Of a stretch of 64,000 bases of DNA, positions 1 through 12,389 are shown piece by piece (position 1 is the first letter of the stretch; each line of letters starts with the position of its first letter). The position numbers and the translations under genes are program-made. Source of the stretch: Cucumis sativus (taxonomy: Eukaryota > Streptophyta > Magnoliopsida > Cucurbitales > Cucurbitaceae); the NCBI RefSeq assembly GCF_000004075.3, contig NC_026660.2:23811498-23875497 (forward strand). The letters run 5' to 3'. The notes under the pieces are model-generated. The model ran no database searches. It worked only from the letters and a program-made list of their open reading frames with translations, and was not told the origin of the DNA.

Positions 1-3000
1 GCCTCTCCAAAACTTAGTAGCACTGACACACTGTTTGAAGTCACATCAGCAAAGCATTGATCTTGGAGAGAGTCTGCACCGTCAAAAATTTGATCACAAA
101 TTTTCCTTTCCCCAGCAAACAGCAGTTTGACCTTTTTCCAGCAGTGTAAAAAGTTGGGAAAACAATTAAAATAGGACTGAGAATAGATTGATTAAATAAC
201 CACAAACAAATATGACACATCCTTACCGCAATGCGCATGTAATGTATCCAGTTCCCAATCTTAGCTTCAAGAGCTTCCCACTGCATTTTCTGGACATCAT
301 CCTTGGTAAGCCTCTCAACACCTAATTTCCTAAGACTCTGTTCTAAAACTGAAGCGCGAGTATCCCTGATATAAAAGAAATACTTTATTACATTGATCCA
401 TGTTTTGAAGGACTCAGCTCAACAGAAAGTAACAGTATAAGACAAGTAAGACATCATATTTTAAGCAAGCAATCTTTTAACATTTTATCATTCCTTGAAC
501 AGCTATTGGCCCATTCATTCTTAACCGGTACACAAATATCATTACTTTATCTAGAAACATGAACATGTAAAATACAGAATTTCAATTGGTAGTCGGCGAC
601 TCAGCAACTTAGCATCATCAAAAAGACCACATAAAATAACATATTCTCATAAAAAATTATGAACCTACAACTTGTATAAAACACAAAGGAAAAGGAAAGT
701 CTTTTTTAAAAAGGAAAGTTATAGGAGAAACAACCCTCGTATTGAACAAACTAGCATTCAGAATGTTGGCTAGTCAAACACCATCAGAGATGATACCTGT
801 ATATTCTAAACAGCTGCTGCTGATGACCAGCCTGAATCATTTGTTGAGCCAAGTCATGCAACAATGGAAGAACCCTGGGCGGAATTAGAGTTGGTGGAAT
901 GAAGACGGCAGCTTCTAAGCTTTTGTTCTGTTGGTCAGAGTTAATTTTGCTACCACTATCACCATGGTGTGCAGATGCTGATGATGGACGCAAATTGTTG
1001 GGGAGGCAATCAAATAGACGATCAGGTTCCACTGGCTTACTGCAATTATGAAAAGTCCACGTTCATTGTGCTTGTATATCAAGTAATAGTACAACGTGGT
1101 AAAAAAATCTTACATTCAATTAAAAACTGCCTAGCTTTTCTACAAATCTAATTATGATAGGACGGCAGCAGATCTGAATAACAAACTTTTGTAAGCTCAA
1201 TATAGCAGCCTAAAGATGGAATAACATTTTAGAATGTAGGATTGACCAAGCTGACCATAGCAATGAGTCCTTTGTTCATTTATCAAAGGCTCCCTTCCTG
1301 GACTCGAGTTTGACTCAAAACACGTAGTTGATTTCATGAAGCTTGGTAACCTCTCCTACTAATCTAACTTGCCAGAAATTCCACACCTCTAGCAACATTC
1401 TCGAGTCTACATTAATTTAATGCCATGAAACCCCCAACAACACGTCTCATGACTAAGCGTTAGGGAATTAATTCCCTTTTTCGTTCTTCCTCTCATATGC
1501 ATTTACGATAGAAGGCCTCATATCTTTATTCTAATAGAAATTGCAAAAACAAACAATTCTATGAAACCACATAAGAGAAAAATAAAGTAGTTATGAAAAA
1601 TGTTTAACCAAGCATAAGTTGGCAAGATGATTATTGATTTAAATCCGAAACAAGGACATTTATAACTTTTTTGTCACATATGAGCTTTTCAAACCTTAAA
1701 CGGATCAAGAATTGCTCTAAGAAAATAATAAGAGAGTCTATTGATGAAGTCTTGGAGAAGTTCAAACAAAAGAACTGAAATCTTTATTCCTTCTATTAAA
1801 ATCTGAAAAATGTTTAAGAGGAATCTAATTACACATCTATTCAAATCGGTGATTACTTAAAAATAACAGATGCAAAAGATTGTTTTATTTCTTTAAAAAA
1901 AGAAGTTGTTACAACAGCTACATGCACTCTTATTCTTAAAAAACATTATAAAATAAAAATAAAAAATAAAAAAACAAACCTGTAATTTGTTAAAAGCTGT
2001 CTGAACTCATCTTCTAGCTTTGAAATGGCTTTAACAAGCAAGTTGCTTGTGTGGATAAGAATAGCTTCGTTACTTTTGAAATTTTTGTTCCCAATAAAGT
2101 AGCGATTTGTGCTTCGTAATTGATCAATTGCTTCCAAGTACATCTCTAAGTCCTCATGTGGTCCCCTGAGTATTTTAGCCTCGGCCTGCAGTTTTCAATT
2201 GAAGTAATGTTATCGTTTAGAGACAGATAGTCATGTTGCATAAACTGAAAAAAGTGACGATAATAGTTTTCAAAGAAAAATATGAAACCAAATAAATAGG
2301 AAGTCTGTGCCACTTACTGACCCAAATTCTAACGTTATAAATTCCCTGGTCAAACTACCAAAACCACCAACTGTTAACAGTCTTTCTTTCATAACAAAAT
2401 ACCATAAAGAAGCACAACCATGTCACAAGAGGGGCATTGCAACAAAAAAGTCGTCCAAATGGTTCAAATAATGCAACAGAGACATGCTTATAACATATAT
2501 GACATGCAATTTAGCATAGTTCTACTGCCTAATTTTATATTTAGCAATACTATAGAGTGCAGTGAATATATGTTTTTCACAGAAACATTTGTAGACACAT
2601 ATGAAATAGGTAAGTTTATCTTAACTCATTTTGTTTTTAATGATATGGGTAAACTTCTAGTCATAAATAGCCAAAAAACCAGGTGAACATCAGGTTTTAA
2701 CAATTATAAAAGGCAATGTACTGCCCAATTTGCAGCTACTTTTTTCTCTGTCAGCTACCACTTGATGCCAACCTTTTTTAGTATGATTAGAGAGAAATAA
2801 AGCGTGAGAAATAATACTACAATCCGAGACAAAGGTAAATGTGTCGCTCAGTTTGAACCAGAGAAGAATGCACAAGGGTTTCAATTACACTTTTTGTGTC
2901 CCACCATGTCCCGACTATTTTTATCCAAAATGTGCCTCATGGCTCATGCATGTTGGCAATGTTTTGTACTCAAGGTGGCAGGTGATTAATTTTTTATTAT

Positions 3001-3996
3001 TATTATGTAACAGATATGACTTGTGCTTCAAGTTGTAAACGTAGTGAAACAGAATTCAAGAGTGGTAGAGCGAAGAAAAATGTCCAGATGATGCAAATGG
3101 AAACTTTTATGATTTCATCACTCGTCAGCCTATCAAAGTACCCAAACAAACAATCTGAGACGTGAAGCTGCCCTGAAATGCTACTACTATAACACCATCA
3201 ATTTCACGTAAATTTTCAATACGCAATAATCCATTTAATAAAATAAAAACCAATTCAGCAGAAAACTTATAGTCAATTCGAATGCAATCAGTAGCAAGGC
3301 ATGAATTACGAACACCGCTTGGAGATGATACATTTTATTTCAACTTACTACAATTGCTACTGAATAAAACACATATAATATAAACAAGAAGCAGTAAATC
3401 AGAAACCGTGCCTCTTTATTTCCACAAAATAATTAACAAACAAGATGGTAATAGCTATCAACCTTGCGTGTAAGATCAAACTGAGCCAGCATACTTTCTG
3501 CAGCCTTCAATGTCTTGTCAATATTCTCATGCGCCCTCCGAATTGAATGAGTTCTTATCTATCGCATCAAAAACAATAACACAACAGTAAAAACGAAAAT
3601 ACAAACAATTATATAAATTAATTAATTAAAAAAAACACCAATTGTCCGCTTTCCTCGAAATCAATCAAAACGTATCAACACATCGTAAAGCATATCTCAC
3701 AAATAACGTCAAATACATAGCATGATCATGTCAACAATAGAAATTTACAAACAGTACGAATCACACAAATAAATTATGAGAACAAACAAAACGAAGTCTA
3801 ATGAATTGCATTTCGGAAATGGTAGAAAGCAAAGCACCTGAGTGGGGCGCATTGCGGTTTCGAGGGCGGAGAGACGGTAGTCGAAAGAACCGAGAATGGA
3901 GACCATGTTCTCGGTGACATTCTGGCTCTTCTGAAGCGACTCTCGAACAAGTGCGGCTCTCTCGGTGAGAATTTCCATGGCCTGTGGAACTCCCAT
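1..3996 (-). CDS. EXO70A1: EXO70A1-type exocyst subunit, left copy, partial (exons 1-5 and part of exon 6)
   Basis: Exocyst subunit that helps tether secretory vesicles to the plasma membrane. Coding exons on the minus strand are 3996-3838, 3558-3463, 2185-1980, 1039-797, 365-227 and 131 to beyond position 1. All have GT-AG borders and compatible phases. The start is the ATG at 3996; the more upstream in-frame codon at 4026 is TTG. Visible family signatures are the N-terminal SILGSFDYRLSALE and RPTQ stretch, LPLLHDLAQQM in exon 4, and EAKIGNWIHYMRIA in exon 5. No stop or frameshift is seen in this part. Its protein differs from the right copy at one residue in exon 3 (Ile versus Thr). The 3' half is outside the window, so completeness cannot be judged. 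Confidence 0.93.
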
Positions 3997-4300
3997 AGGA
4001 GATGGAATGTTTATTTTGGGAACCAATGTGGTATGGTGGTTGGGGAGAGAAGAGCTTGATGGAGAAGAAGGCGATTGATAAACAAAATTTATTCAGCCAC
4101 GGGAAGCTTCTATTGCCTTTTTCAGGTCTCCCGTCAAAATGCAAAGAGGAATTAGAAATGAAGTTTGTTATGAAAAAGCTATTCGTTGTCAGAACATGGG
4201 CCCTCTTTATATACCTACGGTTCACCGTAAGTGGGCCCGGTTTGAAACCCGCGAAATTTATTCGGCAAAATCGGTTTTTTTTTCTCTTTCTTCTTTTTCT
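3997..4300 (-). promoter_or_regulatory. EXO70A1 left-copy promoter and leader
   Basis: On the minus strand a TATATAAAG box lies at about 4206-4214, some 210 bases before the ATG. Beside it is a short perfect inverted repeat, TACGGT-TC-ACCGTA, at 4216-4229. GGGCCC palindromes flank both sides. The same arrangement is preserved in the right copy. Promoter function is inferred from motif and position only. Confidence 0.55.
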
Positions 4301-4569
4301 GTAATAAAAATAAGAATCGGTTTTCTTTTTTTCCAATGACTTTAAATATTCACTTTCACATGTTTTTGGTAGGTCGTCGTTCATACAAAAACAGTCGTTA
4401 TATTTCATCTTGATCATCTAGTACTTTGTAAATAAGTTGCATGCACCACTCTCCATCTTATGCCTTCCTTTATTAACTTCTTATTTATTTTCTAGTCACG
4501 TTTTCGATGTCAGATTTTTATAACTATAAAAGTTGTTTTGATTTAACATTGATGTTGTTGTCTTTTTCA

Positions 4570-4764
4570 ATGGACCTAGGGGCAGTGATCCAAGACAATC
4601 ATGATTCCATTGTGGTGGCTCAAGCGTTGGTGTATGATGGGTTTTTGTCGAGTACTGAGGCAGAGGAATTGTGCACTCTTCTCAAAGGTTTCTTGCTGAG
4701 GCGTTGGGCTTATACAAATTGCGTGTGGAGATGGATGTTGAGACAATGGTGAAGAAGATTAAAG
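4570..4764 (+). pseudogene. RNase H-like (RVT_3) domain fragment, LINE-type, left copy
   Basis: The translation from 4570 begins MDLGAVIQDNHD and continues to AEELCTLLKG. A neighbouring frame then gives LAEALGLYKLRVEMD. Together these resemble the RVT_3 RNase H-like domain found at the C-terminus of plant non-LTR elements and in many stray plant copies. The frame change and the lack of flanking coding sequence mark it as a relic. It sits upstream of EXO70A1 in the opposite orientation. Family assignment is from recognition, not a search. Confidence 0.6.
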
Positions 4765-6097
4765 TGTGTGTCAACCTTTTTCTTTCTCTCCTCTTGGAGT
4801 TATTTATGCTGAATCTCTTCAATTACGAAAAGGGCTTGAAATGCTTGATTTTCGTTATGTTCCAAATTTCCAATGATACATGCAACGGTGTTGCCAACAA
4901 ATTGACTAAAATTGGGCTTTTTTCTACTTACTCTTGCACTTAGATGGATAGTCATCGTCTTCCCTTGACACAATTCTTGAACATATGAGATGGGATCTCA
5001 TATTTTGTATCTCTTACATTACAATCACGGTTAAGAAAATGTTATTTTACATAATATGAAAACCATGGCATTTGTTATTTCAAAATAAATAAATAAATAT
5101 ATAAGATCACTTAAAAGTTAAGTTTTCTATATCGCTTAAACGAGGTATTTAATACTTTTTTAAAAGAAAAATAGTATTAAATATTGAGCTTGATCGGTAG
5201 CTAGATCTTCCATTGAAGGTAATATTAAGTGTTGTGCTTGTTCTTTTAGTCAAATTTTCAAGTAGCATATAAATCGTAATTCAACTGAAAGGGACGCTAA
5301 TCAATGTTGTGATTATTGCATGAGGTGGAACTGTTTGTCGACCGTAGAAAGTAGTTAGCTTCAACAAAAGTGTAGGAGGAAGTGATATTGAAGTAATAGT
5401 CTTTACAGCATACAAAAATGGTTGGTAATGTGTGTTATTGAAGTAATAGTTTTTAGGGTTAGTAGCATTCATTTCTTTTTCAAGTATTGTATCTATATTT
5501 ATAGAACCCATACTTAAAGGGTGAAAGAATATTTATTTCTGAATTTTGTACTTCATTTATTAATAAATAATCAATGAATTTTTAACGAGTTATTTATTTT
5601 GAAGAGACATGACAGCAAAAAAAAATAAAACGGAAAATCAAATTCTATTTATAAATTATAATTACACATCGTTCTAAGAGTATTTTAAAATATCACATAA
5701 AAGATAATTAGGATAAACTATTATTTATATGTAGATATCAACAAATATATATATATTTCAACTTTTATATATGTATATATATTTTACAAATTTTAAGTTA
5801 CTTCATATAACAATTTGATTCATTATTATGTGATTTTCTTACGACAGAGTTTGATAAAAAAAAATAATAGTAATCATCATTATCTAATATATCAAATTAG
5901 TATTCTTAGTTCTTTTCCGCCCTTTAGGAGCGTCGTGAGTGAATATCATTGGAATGAGTTTGTGTTGTAGGAGGAGAGGTTATCGAGAATGGTAGAGATA
6001 CCCTTTGGATGATCTCACCAATACAATATAACATAACTAAATGTAAACTAAGCATTCATTAGTTATGATAATCAAAACTAAACTAAGTGACAATTTA

Positions 6098-6350
6098 GGT
6101 CCTATTTGATAATCTTTTTTATTTTGAAAATTAAGCTTATAAACACTACTTTTACGTTTTAACTTTTTCTTTTGTTATCTACCTTCTACCTATAGTTTTA
6201 AAACTAAATTAAACTTTAAAGAGAAGATTTTTAAAAACTATTTTTATTTTTAAATTTTGGTAAGAATTCAACCATTTTCATATTTAATAATGATGTAAAT
6301 TATTTTAGGATATAGAGAATAAATAAACTTAATTTTGAAAAGAAAAAAAA
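6098..6350. mobile_element. MITE-like repeat, copy 1
   Basis: It begins with GGTCCTATTTGATAA and ends near ACTTAATTTTGAAAAG, with internal AAGAATTCAACC. I recognise this pattern from non-autonomous, probably hAT-like, short repeats common in cucurbit genomes. The related stretch at 10655-10870 shares the order of internal motifs. Target-site duplications were not resolved. Confidence 0.5.
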
Positions 6351-9300
6351 AAAAAAGACGACTTTACCAGAGAAAGGTTTAGTAATTTAGATTTTGTTTT
6401 TCAATTTCGTTGTTGTTAAAGTTATTAAAGAAGTGTTTTTATTTTCTTATTTCAATGAAAAGCTTATATGCTTTTCCCGCACAAAAAGACTTTCACTACA
6501 TCATAACTCATGAAGATGACTTCTTTTTTTTTTGTTGGCTTTCCATTTTTTTTTCTAAAAAAGAAGAAAAAAAGAGAGAGAAAATTTATTTGTGTAATAT
6601 AATTTTTTTATGGTTAAGAAAATTACTCTTTTTTTTATGCCATGTAAGAGATAATATAGACATATATATATTCCTTACTTTCATATTCAGGAATATTCAT
6701 ATAACAAGAAATAGCTAACATTCATATATTCAACTTTAAGAAAATATTATTGATGTCTTAATCAACTATACTTTATACGTAGCATAGAGTTAAATTTGAA
6801 ATATAATGCAATCGTGAAAAAGAATCATGAAAAATGTGTAGTTTACAAATTATTTTAGTAAACGAATAAATTTTTTCATATATTTTTTTAAATCTTAATA
6901 GGAAGAGTAAAATAAATTATAAAAGGTGCATTCCAATAACAGAAAAATTTATACCCATTTTCTCAAAATAATTTGATACTTATTTTTCCTAATTCTTTTT
7001 CAAATTCTTTTCAAAATTAAGTTTATTTAAAATAAATAATTGATTTCCATTCTAAAAAAAATTTATTTAAATATTTTCAACCGTATAGAATCAATATTAG
7101 AAAAACGAGACTATAATTTGTTCGTCGATCTTTCATATATATATATATGTAAACTATTAAATATTAACTCGTCATGTTGTCATGTTTTAGATTAATGTGA
7201 CCCAATAAAAACGTTACATTAACCAAATAATGACCATATCTTTCATTTTCTTAGATTACAATTGATGAAGTTTGAAACACTACTTTTTATTATTATCATT
7301 TTAAAAAATATCAATTTATACTCTTAAATTTTTTTTAAAAACTCAATTTATTTTCATATGAACTAATAATGTTATCAATTGAAATCATATATCATTGTAA
7401 GTGTATCAACCTACACTCTCCATTACCTTCTATTCGAAGAAAAAAACTTGTGTGAATCATCTATGCATTTATTTTAGTCCATTTTTCTCCTAGAATCGTC
7501 TATGCATTTACTTTGTGTAAGTCGATTATCGAAAAAATGTAAACATGTTTGAAAATCACTAAATTAAGAATGATGTTCAATTAGTATAATATATTGTAAT
7601 TAATTAAGATAATTAAAATTGATTGGGTTGCAAATTTTTTTAAAAAAGTTTAATCAACTCAAATCACAAGTTTCTTCACACGATATTGTGAAGAAAAACT
7701 TATAACATTTAAAAAGTTCAAGATTTAAAATCGAAACAATCATTAGAATAGAGTTGCAATTGACATATCTACAACGCCAAATTAGTTTTAAAATATAAAT
7801 TGATATCTGTCTCATTCTTTTACATAACACAATCCCTTTATATATTACATTGTAAATGTTAATTTTTTACATTCTCCATTGTCTTTATATGGCTATCTTG
7901 CGAGAGAAATTTAGGTTAGGTCGTCTATATTTCGAAGAAATGTTATTTGTATTATTATTGTTTATTGAAAGGGGTAGGTGTCCATATCTTTCACACATTA
8001 CTCTTCAAGTAGTTTAGTATATATATCATGACAAATAGAAATAGTGTGATAGAAAAGGTTAAGCAAATTAGGGTTAGCAACACAAGGGACTTATGGGTCT
8101 ACCCCTAATTAATTAATATACTTTATCATAATAATCATAATGTATAGTATATTAGTAATTTAAAGGGATAAATCCAAAATTTGTTAGCTAAGAAGAAATT
8201 AGGTATAAGATGTAGATATGGGCTCTTTTGTTGCATCGATCATTTTCATATGGGCTAGGTAGGTGTTGTGTGTAATTAATTGTTTAAATTAATACCAATA
8301 TGCATGGTAATGATATTAGTTTAATATATGTTTGATATATCTCTCATTGTAATGGTATATGTGTTGTCTGCTTCCAAAGAGTTTTCTATTCACTTTTATT
8401 TTATTTATTTGTGATTACTCTCTTTTATTCTCTTTTGAAGTACCAAATTATCAATTTTTTGATAACAGTCAAATTAAAGGTTTGTATGAGTTTAGTTCAT
8501 TTGTTGGAGACAGCAATTCCAATTAATTAGATGAATTGCTTTAAAAACTAAACTCTTAACATGTGAAGAAAATATTGACAAAGTTTATACAATTAACACA
8601 TTAGACAAGTTTAATTATGCCTAAATAACTCAACAAAGGTAAAAAGAAAAAGAAAAAAAAAAAAAACAGACCCATCACAAAGAAAAAATAAAAAGAAACC
8701 AACAAATAGCAATGCGATTTGATTAATCAAAATGGAAGCAACCGTTGACCCATGGTTTTTTAATTTGAAATTTTCCATTAAATACAATGTTGGTTATGAG
8801 TATCTAAAAAAATTCCATGATAACAATAGGGAACGATGTTCAAGAATGTGACCTACAAAATAAAGAGAGACTTGCACGTTGTATGCTATTGTGCTACTTG
8901 GCACAAGACTCTTATATTTAAGTCAAAAAGTTAAAGAGTGAGAGTTAACTTTCTTTCTTTAAGCTACGATAATAATAACGTATTTATAGGAGGAACAAAT
9001 GACCTAAGTTATCCTCGATCAAGACGTGGAGGAATGTATGTGTTTGCAAAGGTCAAATACCTTTCCAATGTTCTTTGATCAATTGGACATGCACGACCAA
9101 CTTTTTTTAGCCCGACCTCAACTATGGTCGAGGTGAAGAACATTAATTAACTCGTAAGCCTTGGCCCAAGCAAACCTTCTTTCCTTGATCTGAATTTTGT
9201 TGTTTTTTTTTATCAATTTACGTTGATTGTGTTGTGCAATCCAAAATCACTCATATCAATACTACATAGGATTTTCTATCTCTCATTTTGTCTTAATCTC

Positions 9301-10654
9301 ATGAAAAGTATATATATTATTTTCCCAAGGCACATTCTAATATAATAATAAGACACAATTGGGAATGTAATTTTGGATTAGAATATAACATATTTATATA
9401 TGTGGTTTTCTTAAAAAGAGAAAAGAAAAAAAGGGAAGAAATGAGGTGGAGAAATTAAAGAGATGTTATGAATATCGATAAGTTAGAAAGGGTAATGCAT
9501 GTGGGAAATGGACCAATAGAATTATTGGGATATGAAGATATAGGAAGGAAGCATTGTAGGGTTTACCAATTTCCCCTTTTCCCTTTCTTCCTAAATAACC
9601 CTACACACTATATCTTCCTCGATTGCATAACACAATATTATTATTCCTTTTCTTTTTCTCCCTTTTTTCAATGCACATAATATTTTACTTGTATTTTATA
9701 AAACCTTTATTTTATCATTTGATTCTTTATAAACCTTTTTAAAAAAAAAGAAAGAAAAAGAAATCTTATAATTACTTATAATTTTGTTCTATGTTGTTGG
9801 GTTTAGTCTTCTACCTTTTGAGTGATTTTTTAAGGTTAATTATTTTATTTTGTTTGTTTTAATTCTTAAATATTGGAATTACTTTCTTATTAAATATCAA
9901 TCTAAAAGATAATTGCATTGAGTAAGTTGGTGATATTAAACATTATAAGTTACATGGAGCATTTAAAATTCAAGAAGAAAAGAAAACAAACATTCATGGG
10001 TACTGAAAGTTGAGTAAATCTAAACTTTTAGTAATACTATATAAATTTCTAAACCAAGCTTAAAATTTATAAATTACAATTTACATAAAAAGTCGATCTC
10101 ACAAGAAAATTTTCAAATTAAATATAAATACAGTAATTTTTTTTAGTTTAATAATTATAGGAGTAAAGTATTAAAGTATATATGGAGATTTAATTAAAAA
10201 TGACTATTAGGGTCGTAGTAAAATGAAATTGAAAAGTGGAATTAAGAAGGTTGACATTATGATTTTAATGTTAATCCTTGATCAAACTTGTTTTAATTAA
10301 CCACAAATTTCATACAAATTAAACAGGCGAATGTGTTATTTAGATGCGTGTAAAGCACGGACCATTCAAAACGTTTTCCTTCTTGGTCACGCGCTTCGAG
10401 AAGGTTAGATGTATACAACAAATATATATATAAGTTTGCAAAATTCTCAAATGGGATAATTCCAAGTAACAAAATGGCCAAATAAATAAGTAAGAAGAAA
10501 ACTTTTAGATATGGTATAAGGAACAAAAAATATTTATAATATATAATAAAAATTTAGGTAATTTAATCTATAATTTTCTTGAGTGAAAGGTCTTGACATT
10601 AAATTACATCTTCTCCCCAAAAATTATTTTTTTTAAAAAAAAAATACTTGTAAT

Positions 10655-10870
10655 TTCCTTACGTTTGGTAGGAGACAATTTTGAAAACTAAAAAAAAAAA
10701 AAAGTAGATTTTAGAAATTTATTTTTGTTTTTGAAATTTAAGTTAAGAATTCGATAATTCCCTTTTATTTAAGAAAGTTGTAATAAAATGGTAAGAAGGT
10801 AAGAGAAAAGAAACTTAATTTTAGAAAACAAAAAATTAAATAGTTATTAAATATCACCTTATTTGTCTAA
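10655..10870. mobile_element. MITE-like repeat, copy 2 (partial)
   Basis: Shares with 6098-6350 the motifs for a 'GTTTGGTA' start, TTTTGAAAACTAAAAA, AAGAATTC, and AAACTTAATTTTAGAAAAC near the end. It is in the same orientation and appears truncated or diverged at its left edge. Confidence 0.45.
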
Positions 10871-12389
10871 TTCAAAGTGTAATGTAATTATTTAAAATAA
10901 TAACAAACAAATAGTTTAGAGAGCTTTTGAAAACTAAAACAATAAGATGCATTCATCTTTCAAATTTTGGAGACTTGAAGAGGTAATTTCCGTAAAAGAT
11001 GATTTTGTCTCTTTGAAATATGGGTTTTTAAGAATTTATATTCACCAAATTTAAAACACATATAATTATTTGTTTTGTTAATAATTTAACGACGGACTAT
11101 TTAGAATTTAAAAAGCTAACCAACAATATTTTACAATCATTTTATTTTAACTATGTTAAAGACACTTTCAAAATGAAGGAATAGACTCTTGATTTCTTTG
11201 TAATACAAACATACAAACATACTATCAAAATTAATAAATTTGCTAAATTATATATTAATTGTACATGTTGAACAATTATGGGCTCCACCATCATTTTCTT
11301 AACATTTCTTTTTTCTTGTTGCCATTACAATTGCCATAGGGCCACATTTCTAATAATAAACAAAGAAATGTGTAGGGCACCTCCACGGATAAGAGAAAAT
11401 TTTAGAGCATCAAATATCATAGTTTTGGCTTTATATTCAATAGCCTTTCTCTTCCCTTTGTAATTTTATTGTAATGTTAACTAAAAGCTCTAAGGCCCAT
11501 CGGGCAACTGAAATGAAAGGTTAAATTTGCTTTTGCTTGATACATCATCTACCCACAAAGGCACTGATATTATATTATTATTATTAACCGGTGTTTTTTA
11601 AAGCTAAGCATAATGTAAACTTCTAAATTTATGGAATAAAATGTAGATAAGATTCTCAATTTACGAAGAAAATTAAGTATGATGATTTTAGACGGTCAGA
11701 AAATTCATATGGCTGCTCCCTTTCAAAATTAGAGAAAGAAATGGAATAAGAAAACAATAATTTGGTTTGAGGCTATGCTGTAAACACAACATTGAGGTGC
11801 GTCCTCAGCCTGTTCTACATAGCAAAGAGGGAGATGCCTCGCAGCATCCAATTTAGTTTGATGACACAACTCTTTCATTTCCTTCAATCATAGTACATTT
11901 TTTGTTAACTTTCTTTTACCTTTAGTCCAAGCCAATGGGACCTAAAGAAATATGAAGAAAGTGTGGCTAAGCTCAAGCGATTAGAATTTTTCTTCTACAT
12001 TGACATGGATTAATATATGGGTCTGAAAAATTCTAGAGATACAATTAATAAACACTACTTTGAGTATTTTCCTATGTACTTCTATGTACTATAATTTAAA
12101 GGTAGGATCGAGAGAGCAAATGGACATAACATATACACAACAAGACCATTACGAAAAAAGCCGAGTGCCTGCAACAGGAAGGGACTAATCATACTGCCGG
12201 AAACTGCACTAAGAGCATGAATGTGGAAAATATCCGCAAGCGGAAGACAGAATCTAATGATACAATTTGTAGAGAAGAAAAGAACAAGGGGGGAGGGGAG
12301 AAGTACCTGCTCTAACTTTGTCAATGTACAGAGCATTGCGAGAAGCTACTAGCGCTTTTGCTCACTGAATGTCTTGCCTTCAAAAAAAT

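Larger units (their letters stand above)
1..5752. repeat. Left copy of a large recent duplication (EXO70A1 5' half, promoter and upstream flank)
   Basis: Position 1 corresponds to 15646, and the match continues to about 5752 (partner about 21334). Exons, introns, promoter and about 1.7 kb of upstream DNA are included. The offset is 15645 at the left, 15633 around exons 1-2, and 15584 near 5281, so only small indels separate the copies. Substitutions are few, roughly one percent by eye, which implies a young event. The left edge lies outside the window. The right edge falls in an AT dinucleotide stretch. Confidence 0.97.
5753..12380. other. AT-rich spacer between the two EXO70A1 copies, no gene recognised
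   Basis: About 6.6 kb with no convincing coding frame; open stretches are short and low in complexity. It holds two MITE-like copies (6098-6350 and 10655-10870), AT dinucleotide runs near 5745-5785 and 7135-7150, and many homopolymer runs. The part nearest 12380 is the 3' flank of the right EXO70A1 gene. A GT-donor-like site follows about 12308 on the minus strand, so a 3'UTR intron is possible but unproven. Confidence 0.7.

Noticed and set aside
3761-4417. 218-codon open frame on the minus strand over EXO70A1 exon 1 and promoter (also 19394-20050)
   Set aside because: It overlaps the recognised exon in another frame, has no family resemblance, and is preserved only because the DNA was recently duplicated.
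5281-5511. 76-codon minus-strand frame with ATG, present in both duplicate copies
   Set aside because: By eye, the few differences between copies all change residues (Pro to Ser twice, Ser to Asn), so there is no sign of protein constraint. No family recognised.
8780-9250. Patch of mixed composition resembling a fragment of a dispersed long-terminal-repeat type element
   Set aside because: No paired ends or recognisable internal region could be identified; not enough support to name an element.
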